A stretch of DNA of 8,365 nucleotides from CAKSHC01 sp045631845. GTDB lineage: Bacteria; Bacillota; Clostridia; Oscillospirales; UMGS1783. The first letter of the stretch is position 1; each line of letters begins with the position of its first letter. A program made the translations under genes and the position numbers. This document shows, piece by piece, positions 1 to 5,283 of this stretch. A model generated the notes under the pieces. The model ran no database searches. It saw only the letters and a program-made list of their open reading frames with translations, and was not told the origin of the DNA. The stretch spans positions 1 through 8,365 of the forward strand of contig JAZQVM010000057.1 in NCBI GenBank assembly GCA_045631845.1, in the 5' to 3' direction.

Positions 1-456
1 GGGTACAAACAAATCAGTGAAGAACTGGATCTTTTGAAAGGCACCCGCCGTGCGGAAGTGGCCGAGAAGATCAAAATTGCCCGTGGTTTTGGCGATCTTT
101 CCGAGAACGCCGAGTATGACGAGGCGAAAAATGAGCAGGCGCAATTGGAAGCCCGCATTGCAGAGTTGGAAAATACGCTTAAGGTAGCCGTTGTGCTGTC
201 CAAGGATCAGATCAAGCATAATACGGTATCGTTGGGTACTTCGATTCATGTGCACATTGTGGAGCCCGATTTTGAAGAGGATGCCGATTTTGATATCGTC
301 GGCTCCAACGAGGCCAATCCTATGGAAGGCCGCATCTCCGACGAGAGCCCTGTCGGCAAGGCTTTGGTTGGACACATGGTCGGCGAAACGGTTGAGGTGG
401 AAACGACGTACGGCTTAACTACTTACGAGATTTTGTCCGTCACTCCCACGGCGTAA
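1..456 (+). CDS. greA: Transcription elongation factor GreA (5' end outside window)
   Basis: GreA binds the secondary channel of RNA polymerase and stimulates cleavage of the backtracked RNA 3' end, which restarts stalled complexes. The frame is open from base 1 and 151 residues are visible. The family is usually about 158-160 residues, so only some 8-10 N-terminal residues are missing. The N-terminal coiled coil carries the family signature: ARGFGDLSENAEYDEAKNEQ lies at about nt 79-138, and its acidic tip (DLSENAEYDEA) is the part that reaches the polymerase active site. The C-terminal globular domain follows, with the usual 'NPMEGRISDESPVGKALVGH' stretch (about nt 313-372) and an ending in VEVETTYGLTTYEILSV. 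An ATG-like start inside the visible frame at nt 34 is not the real start, because homology continues upstream of it. lysS follows 67 nt downstream on the same strand, the common greA-lysS order of Bacillota. The assignment is secure. Confidence 0.96.
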   Translation, partial: GYKQISEELDLLKGTRRAEVAEKIKIARGFGDLSENAEYDEAKNEQAQLEARIAELENTLKVAVVLSKDQIKHNTVSLGTSIHVHIVEPDFEEDADFDIVGSNEANPMEGRISDESPVGKALVGHMVGETVEVETTYGLTTYEILSVTPTA

Positions 457-468
457 CGACACTTGATG

Positions 469-502
469 CAGGCGTGTAACAGGCTCGTTACACGCCTGTT
501 TT
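469..502 (+). terminator. Hairpin between greA and lysS (terminator or attenuator)
   Basis: A perfect 12-bp inverted repeat (CAGGCGTGTAAC at 469-480, GTTACACGCCTG at 487-498) encloses a 6-nt loop and is followed by only four T residues (499-502). It begins 12 nt after the greA stop codon and ends just before the lysS ribosome binding site (about 509-516). I see no convincing promoter between it and lysS. It is therefore probably a partial terminator that lowers lysS expression relative to greA, or an mRNA processing or stabilising structure. The short T-run argues against full termination. Confidence 0.7.
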
Positions 503-523
503 GAAAAGAGAGGAAGAAAAGTT

Positions 524-2008
524 ATGGAACAAGAACAAATTGTTGACATTGCCGAACAGAAAAAAGTTCGTCTAGACAAGCTGGCTGAAATGGTGGCTAA
601 CGGCAACGATCCTTTTACCCATGTCAAATATGATGTGACCGCATACAGCGCTGACATTCATGAGAATTTTGAGGAGTGGGAAGGCAAAGAGGTGTCACTG
701 GCCGGCCGTATGATGAGCAAGCGTGTCATGGGCAAGGCTGCCTTTTCCGATCTGCGGGATACCAAGGGTCGCATCCAGATGTATTTCCGTCGTGATGACA
801 TCGGTGAAGAAGAATATAAAGCCTATAAGAAGCTGGATATAGGCGATATTCTCGGCGTTAAAGGTATCGTTTTCCGCACCCAGAAGGGTGAGATTTCGAT
901 TCATATTACAGGGTATACGTTGTTGGCGAAGTCCCTTCTGCCTCTGCCGGAGAAATTCCATGGCTTGACCGATACCGACACTCGCTACCGTCAGCGTTAC
1001 GTGGATCTGATTGTCAATCCCGATGTGAAGCGCAACTTTATTGTACGTTCCAAGTTTATCAAATTCATGCGCTCCTACCTCGATAATATGAATTATATTG
1101 AGGTGGAAACGCCGGTTCTTAATACCATTGCCGGCGGTGCCGCCGCCCGTCCCTTTATTACCCATCACAATACGCTGGATATTGATATGTATATGCGTAT
1201 TGCGACCGAGTTGCCGCTCAAGCGTTTGATTATCGGCGGTATGGATCGGGTGTACGAGATTGGCCGCATTTTCCGCAATGAGGGTATGGATCCTAAGCAC
1301 AATCCCGAATTTACTACGGTGGAGTTGTATCAGGCTTATGCCGATTTCCACGATATGATGGATATTGCCGAAGGCATCATTTCGGGTGCCGCCAAGGAGA
1401 TTCTCGGCACGTATGAGGTCGAGTGGATGGGTGAGAAGATTGATCTGACCCCTGGTTGGCGCCGTTTGACCATGGTTGAGGCTGTTAAGGAGTATGTTGG
1501 CATTGATTTTGATGCGATCAGCGACGATGCCGAGGCTGTTGCCGCCGCTAAGGCGGTGGGCGTGGAGCTGGCCGAAGCCGCTGAGAAGACGTGGGGCAAC
1601 GCTCTGTATGCCTGCTTTGATCAGAGGGTGGAAGAGCACCTCATTCAGCCGACCTTTATCACGATGTACCCCGTTGAGGTTAGCCCGCTGACCAAGAAGT
1701 CGCCGGTAGATCCTCGTTTGACCGAGCGTTTCGAACTCTTTGTTTGCCACAGCGAGTTGGCTAACGCCTACTCCGAGCTGAATGACCCGATCGACCAGCG
1801 TGCCCGTTTCATGAAGCAGGTCGAGCAACGTGAGCGTGGTGACGACGAGACCGAGATGCTGGATGAAGATTTCCTCACCGCTATGGAATACGGCATGCCG
1901 CCTACGGGTGGTATGGGTATGGGTATTGACCGTTGCGTCATGCTCCTGACCGGCGCCGCCACCATCCGTGAGGTTATCCTGTTCCCCACGATGAAGCCCC
2001 TTGACTAA
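524..2008 (+). CDS. lysS: Lysyl-tRNA synthetase, class II
   Basis: This cytoplasmic enzyme charges tRNA-Lys with lysine using ATP. Its 494 residues match the usual class II LysRS length. The N-terminal OB-fold that binds the anticodon covers about residues 55-145 and is followed by the family marker RYRQRYVDLIVN. Motif 1 lies near residues 170-200 (VRSKFIKFMRSYLDNMNYIE). Motif 2 is at about 242-270 (RVYEIGRIFRNEG, then HNPEFT). Motif 3 is at 457-470 (GMPPTGGMGMGIDR). The ATG start at 524 follows AGAGGAAG at a suitable distance. Two small departures from the consensus I remember: motif 3 continues into CVMLLT where Leu is usual in place of Cys, and the block before ELANAYSELNDP reads CHS (residues 408-410) where GR normally precedes the Glu. 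All core catalytic motifs are intact, so it should be functional. It is followed at once by a strong terminator and probably shares transcription with greA. Confidence 0.97.
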   Translation: MEQEQIVDIAEQKKVRLDKLAEMVANGNDPFTHVKYDVTAYSADIHENFEEWEGKEVSLAGRMMSKRVMGKAAFSDLRDTKGRIQMYFRRDDIGEEEYKAYKKLDIGDILGVKGIVFRTQKGEISIHITGYTLLAKSLLPLPEKFHGLTDTDTRYRQRYVDLIVNPDVKRNFIVRSKFIKFMRSYLDNMNYIEVETPVLNTIAGGAAARPFITHHNTLDIDMYMRIATELPLKRLIIGGMDRVYEIGRIFRNEGMDPKHNPEFTTVELYQAYADFHDMMDIAEGIISGAAKEILGTYEVEWMGEKIDLTPGWRRLTMVEAVKEYVGIDFDAISDDAEAVAAAKAVGVELAEAAEKTWGNALYACFDQRVEEHLIQPTFITMYPVEVSPLTKKSPVDPRLTERFELFVCHSELANAYSELNDPIDQRARFMKQVEQRERGDDETEMLDEDFLTAMEYGMPPTGGMGMGIDRCVMLLTGAATIREVILFPTMKPLD

Positions 2009-2011
2009 ATA

Positions 2012-2044
2012 TAACACCCTATGACTGAGAAGTCATAGGGTGTT
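2012..2044 (+). repeat. 33-bp exact direct repeat, copy 1
   Basis: All 33 bases, T plus the 32-base hairpin, are identical to 3119-3151 in the same orientation, with an offset of 1107 bp. Identity stops at both ends: the following bases are TTTGCA here and GTTATA at copy 2. This copy is the functional lysS terminator. The segment between the two copies is the AT-rich island. Confidence 0.95.
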
Positions 2045-2047
2045 TTT
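2012..2047 (+). terminator. lysS intrinsic terminator (hairpin copy 1)
   Basis: A perfect 14-bp stem (AACACCCTATGACT at 2013-2026, its complement at 2031-2044) closes a GAGA tetraloop and runs into five T residues (2043-2047). It starts 4 nt after the lysS stop, so it is a textbook Rho-independent terminator for greA-lysS. Read from the other strand the hairpin lies downstream of the small membrane-protein operon, but the T-run there is poor. The exact hairpin recurs at 3119-3151. Confidence 0.93.
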
Positions 2048-2090
2048 GCATATCCTTATTAAACTGACCGACAAAATCTTATTTAACGAA

Positions 2091-2420
2091 TTAAAAGATA
2101 CCTTTGTTATATTTAATCATAGCTTTAAAACTCATAATAAGCCCTACGACAATACCAACAATCAAAACTGCGGTACCAATTAATGTAAAGATGTTGTTTT
2201 CGGTATACAAGGTCATAGCAGACATAACGCTGAATATAATTATACCGATGCCAATAATCATAGTACCTAAGCCCACTTGTTTTCCAAATGGTATCCTATC
2301 TTCTTCGGAAACACGGTGCCTATGATACGAATGAAGAGAGGATATGTTTCCTCGCATATTCGAAATTCCAAGAACAATACATACAACGCCTACAAGAAAA
2401 GCAACAATATATTCTACCAT
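2091..2420 (-). CDS. Small three-helix membrane protein, last gene of the island operon
   Basis: This 109-residue protein of unknown function appears to have three membrane segments, at about residues 4-20, 50-68 and 77-97. The loop after helix 1 carries a distinctive polar stretch, GNISSLHSYHRHRVSEEDR (residues 24-42). From memory, similar 'SSLHxYHRxRVxEED' loops occur in small uncharacterised membrane proteins of Clostridia and other Bacillota, but I cannot name a family with certainty. The frame stays open upstream to 2525, but the start is placed at the ATG at 2420: AGAGGA (2427-2432) lies 6 nt before it, and the upstream extension overlaps another gene in a different frame. It is the third gene of a minus-strand operon, 25 nt after the 55-residue gene. 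The C-terminus is short and basic (KAMIKYNKGIF). Confidence 0.75.
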   Translation of the reverse strand: MVEYIVAFLVGVVCIVLGISNMRGNISSLHSYHRHRVSEEDRIPFGKQVGLGTMIIGIGIIIFSVMSAMTLYTENNIFTLIGTAVLIVGIVVGLIMSFKAMIKYNKGIF

Positions 2421-2445
2421 AATATATCCTCTGTCAAATTGGAAT

Positions 2446-2613
2446 TTATTTATTATCTTTATCTTGTTTGGAAACCAGAATGATTGAACCGACAAGCAAA
2501 GCAACACCAAGAGTGAAAAATACACACCCTATTACAGTATTTAACTGATTAGCAAAAAAGCCAATCATTCCAGCACCAGCAGCACAGCAAATTACTTGAA
2601 ACACCTTTTTCAT
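2446..2613 (-). CDS. 55-residue two-helix membrane peptide, middle gene of the island operon
   Basis: A small frame beginning MKKVFQVICCAAGAG and ending LVSKQDKDNK encodes 55 residues. Two hydrophobic stretches (about residues 4-20 and 27-47) are joined by a short polar turn (ANQLNT), with Lys at the N-terminus and a charged tail, as expected of a hairpin membrane protein. The evidence for reality is position and layout: it fits between two same-strand genes with gaps of 49 and 25 nt, ends in TAA, and has a G-rich but weak ribosome site (GGCGGGA, 2619-2625) 5 nt before ATG. Two adjacent Cys (residues 9-10) lie in the first helix. A lipoprotein signal is not evident. The function is unknown. 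It could be a toxin-like or accessory membrane peptide, but nothing in the sequence decides this. Confidence 0.6.
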   Translation of the reverse strand: MKKVFQVICCAAGAGMIGFFANQLNTVIGCVFFTLGVALLVGSIILVSKQDKDNK

Positions 2614-2662
2614 ATAATTCCCGCCAACAAATTATAGTTTGTAATGAATTTTCTGTTGTTTA

Positions 2663-2983
2663 TCATTTTTTCTCAATCGTTATACTTGATACAATAGCAT
2701 AGATGATAGTAATTATAATAACTGCTACCACTATGTAAAAAATCCAATTTGTTTTAAAAAGTGTGGCGAGAGCATTTAATAAAAAAATCAAACCAAGCAA
2801 TAAAAAAACAATAGCAGATTGGCGATAATGTAGCTTTTTATTCATTTTTTCTCGTTCTTGCTTAGATGCATAAATGTAGGCATTATTAAAAAGAAAGCCT
2901 TTTTCCATAAAAGAACGGACACTCATAATAAACGCAAATACGGATATTGCGAAAAGAATGCTTGCCGCAATAATTTCTTTCAT
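2663..2983 (-). CDS. Small membrane protein, DUF3784-like, first gene of the island operon
   Basis: This 106-residue protein has three predicted membrane segments (about residues 4-21, 56-74 and 80-100). A positively charged cytoplasmic-type loop sits between the first two: EKGFLFNNAYIYASKQEREK (27-46), then MNKKLHYRQS (47-56). A short helix, a 'Gxx.NxYxxxSKxEREK.xKK' loop and a second helix resemble the DUF3784-type small membrane proteins of Bacillota. This is from memory and not certain. The ATG at 2983 is chosen because GGAGG (2993-2997) lies 9 nt upstream; an in-frame TTG at 2992 sits directly against that site and cannot use it. The gene leads the operon about 37 nt downstream of the predicted transcription start. 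The function is unknown; no catalytic residues are recognisable. Confidence 0.75.
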   Translation of the reverse strand: MKEIIAASILFAISVFAFIMSVRSFMEKGFLFNNAYIYASKQEREKMNKKLHYRQSAIVFLLLGLIFLLNALATLFKTNWIFYIVVAVIIITIIYAIVSSITIEKK

Positions 2984-3026
2984 TATTAGCAACCTCCGTC
3001 AAGTTAAAGTTTATCTAATTGAGTGC

Positions 3027-3055
3027 ATTATACCATAAATTGTTCAGAATTTCAA
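3027..3055 (-). promoter_or_regulatory. Strong sigma-A promoter of the small membrane-protein operon
   Basis: On the minus strand TTGAAA (3055-3050) and a perfect TATAAT (3032-3027) are separated by exactly 17 nt. The -10 box is preceded by TG plus one base, an extended -10. The expected start is near 3020, giving a leader of about 37 nt before the ATG at 2983. The near-consensus match suggests that the island is actively transcribed rather than decaying. Confidence 0.85.
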
Positions 3056-3064
3056 TGTTTCTGC

Positions 3065-3112
3065 AATCTTCATGAGTTGTAACGATTCTTATAGAATCTT
3101 TATGACTTGTTA
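3065..3112. repeat. Two imperfect 18-nt direct repeats with 30-nt period
   Basis: AATCTTCATGAGTTGTAA (3065-3082) and AATCTTTATGACTTGTTA (3095-3112) differ at three positions and are spaced by exactly 30 nt. A small 6-bp inverted repeat, GATTCT/AGAATC (3084-3098), lies between them and runs into the second copy. They stand just upstream of the -35 box of the minus-strand promoter, where an activator or repressor could bind. They could equally be a chance feature of AT-rich DNA. Confidence 0.4.
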
Positions 3113-3118
3113 TTAAAG

Positions 3119-3151
3119 TAACACCCTATGACTGAGAAGTCATAGGGTGTT
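3119..3151 (+). repeat. 33-bp exact direct repeat, copy 2 (second terminator hairpin)
   Basis: This is base-for-base the same as 2012-2044: the 14-bp stem with GAGA loop that terminates lysS. Here it is followed by GTTATATGG instead of a T-run, so plus-strand termination should be weak. It lies 13 nt beyond the stop codon of the SIS-domain relic on the minus strand, where it may once have served as that gene's terminator, although the T-run on that side is also poor. Confidence 0.95.
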
Positions 3152-3164
3152 GTTATATGGTATT

Positions 3165-3425
3165 TTATTTTTCGTTGTCGCGAAGCTGACCCAGCGAGCC
3201 GCCCGGATGGCGGAGTACATACTCGGCGGGGGTGATGTTGCGCTTCTGCTGAAGCAGAACCGACAAGGCCTGCAGGACAATCGTTTCAGCCAGAATGGAG
3301 GTGCGGGGTGCACGGTTGAGCGGGCCGCCCTCGATATCGATATGAGCCGGCAGGTGCACCTCGGCAAACTGCGCCAACCAACTGTTGGGGTTGCCGGTGA
3401 CAGCAATGATCTTGGCACCGTTGCA
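3165..3425 (-). pseudogene. 3' remnant of a SIS-domain sugar-phosphate isomerase gene
   Basis: On the minus strand about 85 codons encode the C-terminal half of a SIS domain. It begins near NGAKIIAVTGNPNSWLAQ, continues through a Ser/Thr-rich active-site region (NRAPRTSILAETIVLQAL), and ends with the HPGGSLG block typical of KpsF/GutQ-like arabinose-5-phosphate isomerases. It stops seven residues later, with no CBS domains. A full single-domain protein would be about 190-210 residues, so roughly the first 100 or more are gone. The frame is open upstream to 3596, but that extension runs antisense through a terminator, a promoter and the start of the next gene. It has no homology or ribosome binding site, so no intact protein is expected. 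Its base composition matches the housekeeping genes, not the AT-rich island. The exact sugar specificity cannot be told. Confidence 0.7.
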
Positions 3426-3449
3426 ACATTGTCTATAAACGATACGGTT

Positions 3450-3480
3450 AAAACCATCATCTGTGGATGATGGTTTTTTT
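3450..3480 (+). terminator. Orphan plus-strand intrinsic terminator
   Basis: A perfect 12-bp stem (AAAACCATCATC at 3450-3461, GATGATGGTTTT at 3466-3477) with a TGTG loop is followed by an unbroken T-run (3474-3480). It is a strong terminator for plus-strand transcripts, yet no plus-strand gene ends here. A frame ending NIVYKRYG with TAA at 3449-3451, directly against the stem, could be the last codons of a deleted gene, but only about ten codons are open. Today it would insulate the promoter at 3491 from upstream transcription. Confidence 0.85.
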
Positions 3481-3490
3481 GTATGTTCTA

Positions 3491-3519
3491 TTGAAAAGAG
3501 GATTGAATTATAGTATAGT
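3491..3519 (+). promoter_or_regulatory. Sigma-A promoter of the membrane protein-glpX operon
   Basis: TTGAAA (3491-3496) and TATAGT (3514-3519) are 17 nt apart, giving an expected start near 3526 and a leader of only about 20 nt. It lies directly after the orphan terminator and before the AAGGAG ribosome site (3535-3540) of the next gene. Confidence 0.8.
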
Positions 3520-3546
3520 AAGAATAGAAAAAAGAAGGAGTAGAAT

Positions 3547-4248
3547 ATGGAATTTTTGAATAAGATTTGGGAAAAGATAAAATCATTCTTTAGCAACCAG
3601 GAGCCGACGGTGGATCAGGCGGCCATTGATGAGGAGAGAGCCAGACGGTTGCAGGATCTCAACGATCCGGAAGATGATTTTGCGAACGACATTGCCTATG
3701 ATGCCGAGGAGTTGGAGAAGTTATCCCGTCAGGCGGCGCAGAAGCGCACCTTCCGCAGTGCCTATTATATTTTTGGCTCCATTTTGGCGGTTGGTTTAGT
3801 GGTCTGGGGCTTGATCGGGTTATTGGTAACGCCGAAGGCCGATATTAGCATTATGATACAGGCCGATGGCTTGGTGGAAGACGGGGATGTGGAGAGCATC
3901 CGTGGGCTGGTGGCTGATGCGGTCGGCGATCGCAACGGAGATGGCAAGGTAGTGGTTGAAGTAACCGAGATCAGCATGCCTGCGGTACGAAATGAAGAAA
4001 ATGAAGCGGCCTTTTTGGCGGGTGAGCAGAGTGTGACAGAAGCGTTGGTTGCGCCCACAATTGCTTTGATCATTGGCCGAGAGGATTTTCTGGCGGCAGC
4101 GGATGTGACTGAGGATCGGCTGGCGCTGGCGCAGGTTTTGCCGGAACTACATGCGAACAACCCGCTTAACGATTATTTTATGGCCTATCGTCAAGGGGAT
4201 ACGAAACAGACGGAGGTAGCCAAGGACGTATATCACACACTTTCATAA
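3547..4248 (+). CDS. Single-pass membrane protein of unknown function, cotranscribed with glpX
   Basis: This 233-residue protein has an acidic, probably cytoplasmic N-terminal part (about 1-65, rich in Asp and Glu) and a basic patch (QKRTFR, 65-70). One membrane helix follows (about 71-94), then an outside domain of some 135 residues. With no cleavable signal peptide, the basic patch before the helix predicts N-inside, C-outside. The outer domain has DRNGDGKVVVEV (128-139), a calcium-loop-like D-x-N-x-D-G turn that lacks a canonical Glu at position 12. I recall similar 'DxNGDGKVxVxV' turns in uncharacterised Clostridia exported proteins, followed as here by an alpha/beta region. The ATG start is supported by AAGGAG 6 nt upstream. 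Its stop overlaps the ribosome site of glpX, so the two are expressed together. No enzymatic motif is visible, and a sensor or scaffold role would be a guess. Confidence 0.85.
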   Translation: MEFLNKIWEKIKSFFSNQEPTVDQAAIDEERARRLQDLNDPEDDFANDIAYDAEELEKLSRQAAQKRTFRSAYYIFGSILAVGLVVWGLIGLLVTPKADISIMIQADGLVEDGDVESIRGLVADAVGDRNGDGKVVVEVTEISMPAVRNEENEAAFLAGEQSVTEALVAPTIALIIGREDFLAAADVTEDRLALAQVLPELHANNPLNDYFMAYRQGDTKQTEVAKDVYHTLS

Positions 4249-4254
4249 GGAGAG

Positions 4255-5256
4255 ATGAGTTTGGACCTATTGCGGGACATTGCACTGAATGTGGTACGAG
4301 TGACGGAGGTAGCGGCCTTGCGTGCCTCCCGACAGTTGGGTATGGCTGACAAAAATGCGGCCGATAAGGCGGCGACCGATGGGATGCGCGGTATGTTGGA
4401 TATGCTTAACATCCGAGGCACCATCATTAACGGTGAAGGAGTTAAGGATAAGGCGCCGATGTTGTATATCGGGGAGAAGGTTGGTAACTGGGAAGCGAAT
4501 TATCCCGAGGTGGATATTTCGGTCGATCCGATTGACGGAACTCGTTTAGTTGCCAATGGGCAGGCCAATGCGCTGGCCATTATGGCGGTTGGCGATAAGG
4601 GGTCGATGTCCTTTCTTCCTACTTTTTATGCTGAGAAATTGTCCTACGGTCCAAAACTCAAGGGGTGTTTGGATATCAACTGCAGTATACGGGAAAATCT
4701 CAAGATTGCATCCATCAAACTGGATAAACCGGTGAGGGATCTGACCATTGCGGTGTTGGATCGGCCTCGGCACGCCGAGTTGATTGCGCAGATCCGTGAT
4801 GTGGGAGCGCGCATTAAACTCATTGGCGACGGTGATGTGGCGGCGGGGATTGCGACCTGCCTTGAGGGGGAGAAGATTGACCTGTGCACCGGCATCGGCG
4901 GAGCGCCCGAGGCAGTGATTGCGGCGGCGGGCATGCGGGGCATGGGAGGTGATATGCAGGTGAAACTGTTTGCGCAGGATGAGGAAGAGCGCAAGCGCGC
5001 GATTGCCGAGGGGTATGATCTGGATAAGGTCTACTTTGCTAAGGATTTGGCTCGGGGGGATGATGTAATTTTTGCCTGCACCGGTATTACCGATGGGGAG
5101 CTGTTGCCGGGCATAAAATATTCGGGGAAGAAGGCGACCTCTTATTCGATCGTGACCCGAACCAAGACCGGTACAGTACGATATATTCAGGCCGATCATA
5201 ACCTGCGGCAGAAGACCATTCCTTCCAAGGAAGCCAGTGCCGAGCAGATTGTGTAA
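4255..5256 (+). CDS. glpX: Fructose-1,6-bisphosphatase class II (GlpX)
   Basis: GlpX hydrolyses fructose-1,6-bisphosphate to fructose-6-phosphate, the committed step of gluconeogenesis, with divalent metal. The protein is about 333 residues, the family's usual length. Visible motifs are RVTEVAAL (15-22), DKNAAD (32-37, matching E. coli Lys29 and Asp33), GEG (60-62), APMLYIGEKVG (67-77), the lithium-sensitive-phosphatase block DPIDGT (91-96), GQANALAIMAVGDKG, DGDVAA and GIGGAPEAV. An oddity: the block normally written GEGExDEAPM reads GEGVKDKAPM, so E. coli Glu59 becomes Val63 and Glu62 becomes Lys66, while Glu57 and Asp61 equivalents remain. Start choice: ATG at 4255 is only 2 nt from GGAG (4249-4252), whereas TTG at 4261 is 8 nt away and may be the true start, two residues shorter. 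It lies 6 nt after the membrane-protein gene. No clear terminator follows, only an A/T-rich stretch. Confidence 0.93.
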   Translation: MSLDLLRDIALNVVRVTEVAALRASRQLGMADKNAADKAATDGMRGMLDMLNIRGTIINGEGVKDKAPMLYIGEKVGNWEANYPEVDISVDPIDGTRLVANGQANALAIMAVGDKGSMSFLPTFYAEKLSYGPKLKGCLDINCSIRENLKIASIKLDKPVRDLTIAVLDRPRHAELIAQIRDVGARIKLIGDGDVAAGIATCLEGEKIDLCTGIGGAPEAVIAAAGMRGMGGDMQVKLFAQDEEERKRAIAEGYDLDKVYFAKDLARGDDVIFACTGITDGELLPGIKYSGKKATSYSIVTRTKTGTVRYIQADHNLRQKTIPSKEASAEQIV

Positions 5257-5283
5257 AAATTATAAATGTTTTTTATTACCCCC

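Larger units (their letters stand above)
2048..3118. other. AT-rich genomic island between duplicated terminator hairpins
   Basis: This interval is visibly richer in A and T than the genes on either side: the line 2641-2700 has 15 G or C in 60 bases, against 32 in 60 for 1861-1920 in lysS. It carries only a minus-strand operon of three short membrane proteins and its promoter, while the flanking housekeeping genes read on the plus strand. Both ends abut the same 33-bp hairpin. No transposase, recombinase or terminal inverted repeat is visible, so the route of arrival is unknown. Acquisition by horizontal transfer is my inference from composition and the flanking repeats. Confidence 0.6.

Noticed and set aside
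695..2017. 440-codon open frame on the minus strand opposite lysS
   Set aside because: It is antisense to a complete lysS with all class II motifs. Its translation is His, Asn and Ile rich with no recognisable domain, as expected from the complement of a codon-biased gene.
2421..2525. N-terminal extension of the 109-residue island protein up to an in-frame start at 2525
   Set aside because: The extension overlaps the 55-residue gene in another frame, and the ATG at 2420 has a good ribosome site at 6-nt spacing.
2012..3151. The two 33-bp repeats as a CRISPR array or insertion-sequence ends
   Set aside because: There are only two copies 1.1 kb apart, with genes between and no regular spacers. 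There is no transposase and no inverted terminal arrangement beyond the hairpins' own symmetry.
3140..3470. Frames across 3147-3470 (+) and 3140-3460 (-) as small proteins
   Set aside because: The plus-strand frame is antisense to the SIS fragment and ends inside the terminator hairpin. The minus-strand one is the wrong frame of that fragment, with a scrambled, Ser/Arg-rich product.
3426..3596. Upstream part of the SIS frame as a hydrophobic N-terminus
   Set aside because: The Phe/Leu-rich residues come from reading A/G-rich promoter and ribosome-site DNA backwards. There is no start signal, and the region overlaps the next gene's start.
5257..5283. A/T-rich stretch after glpX as an intrinsic terminator
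   Set aside because: A and T runs can pair, but there is no GC stem, so termination cannot be supported.
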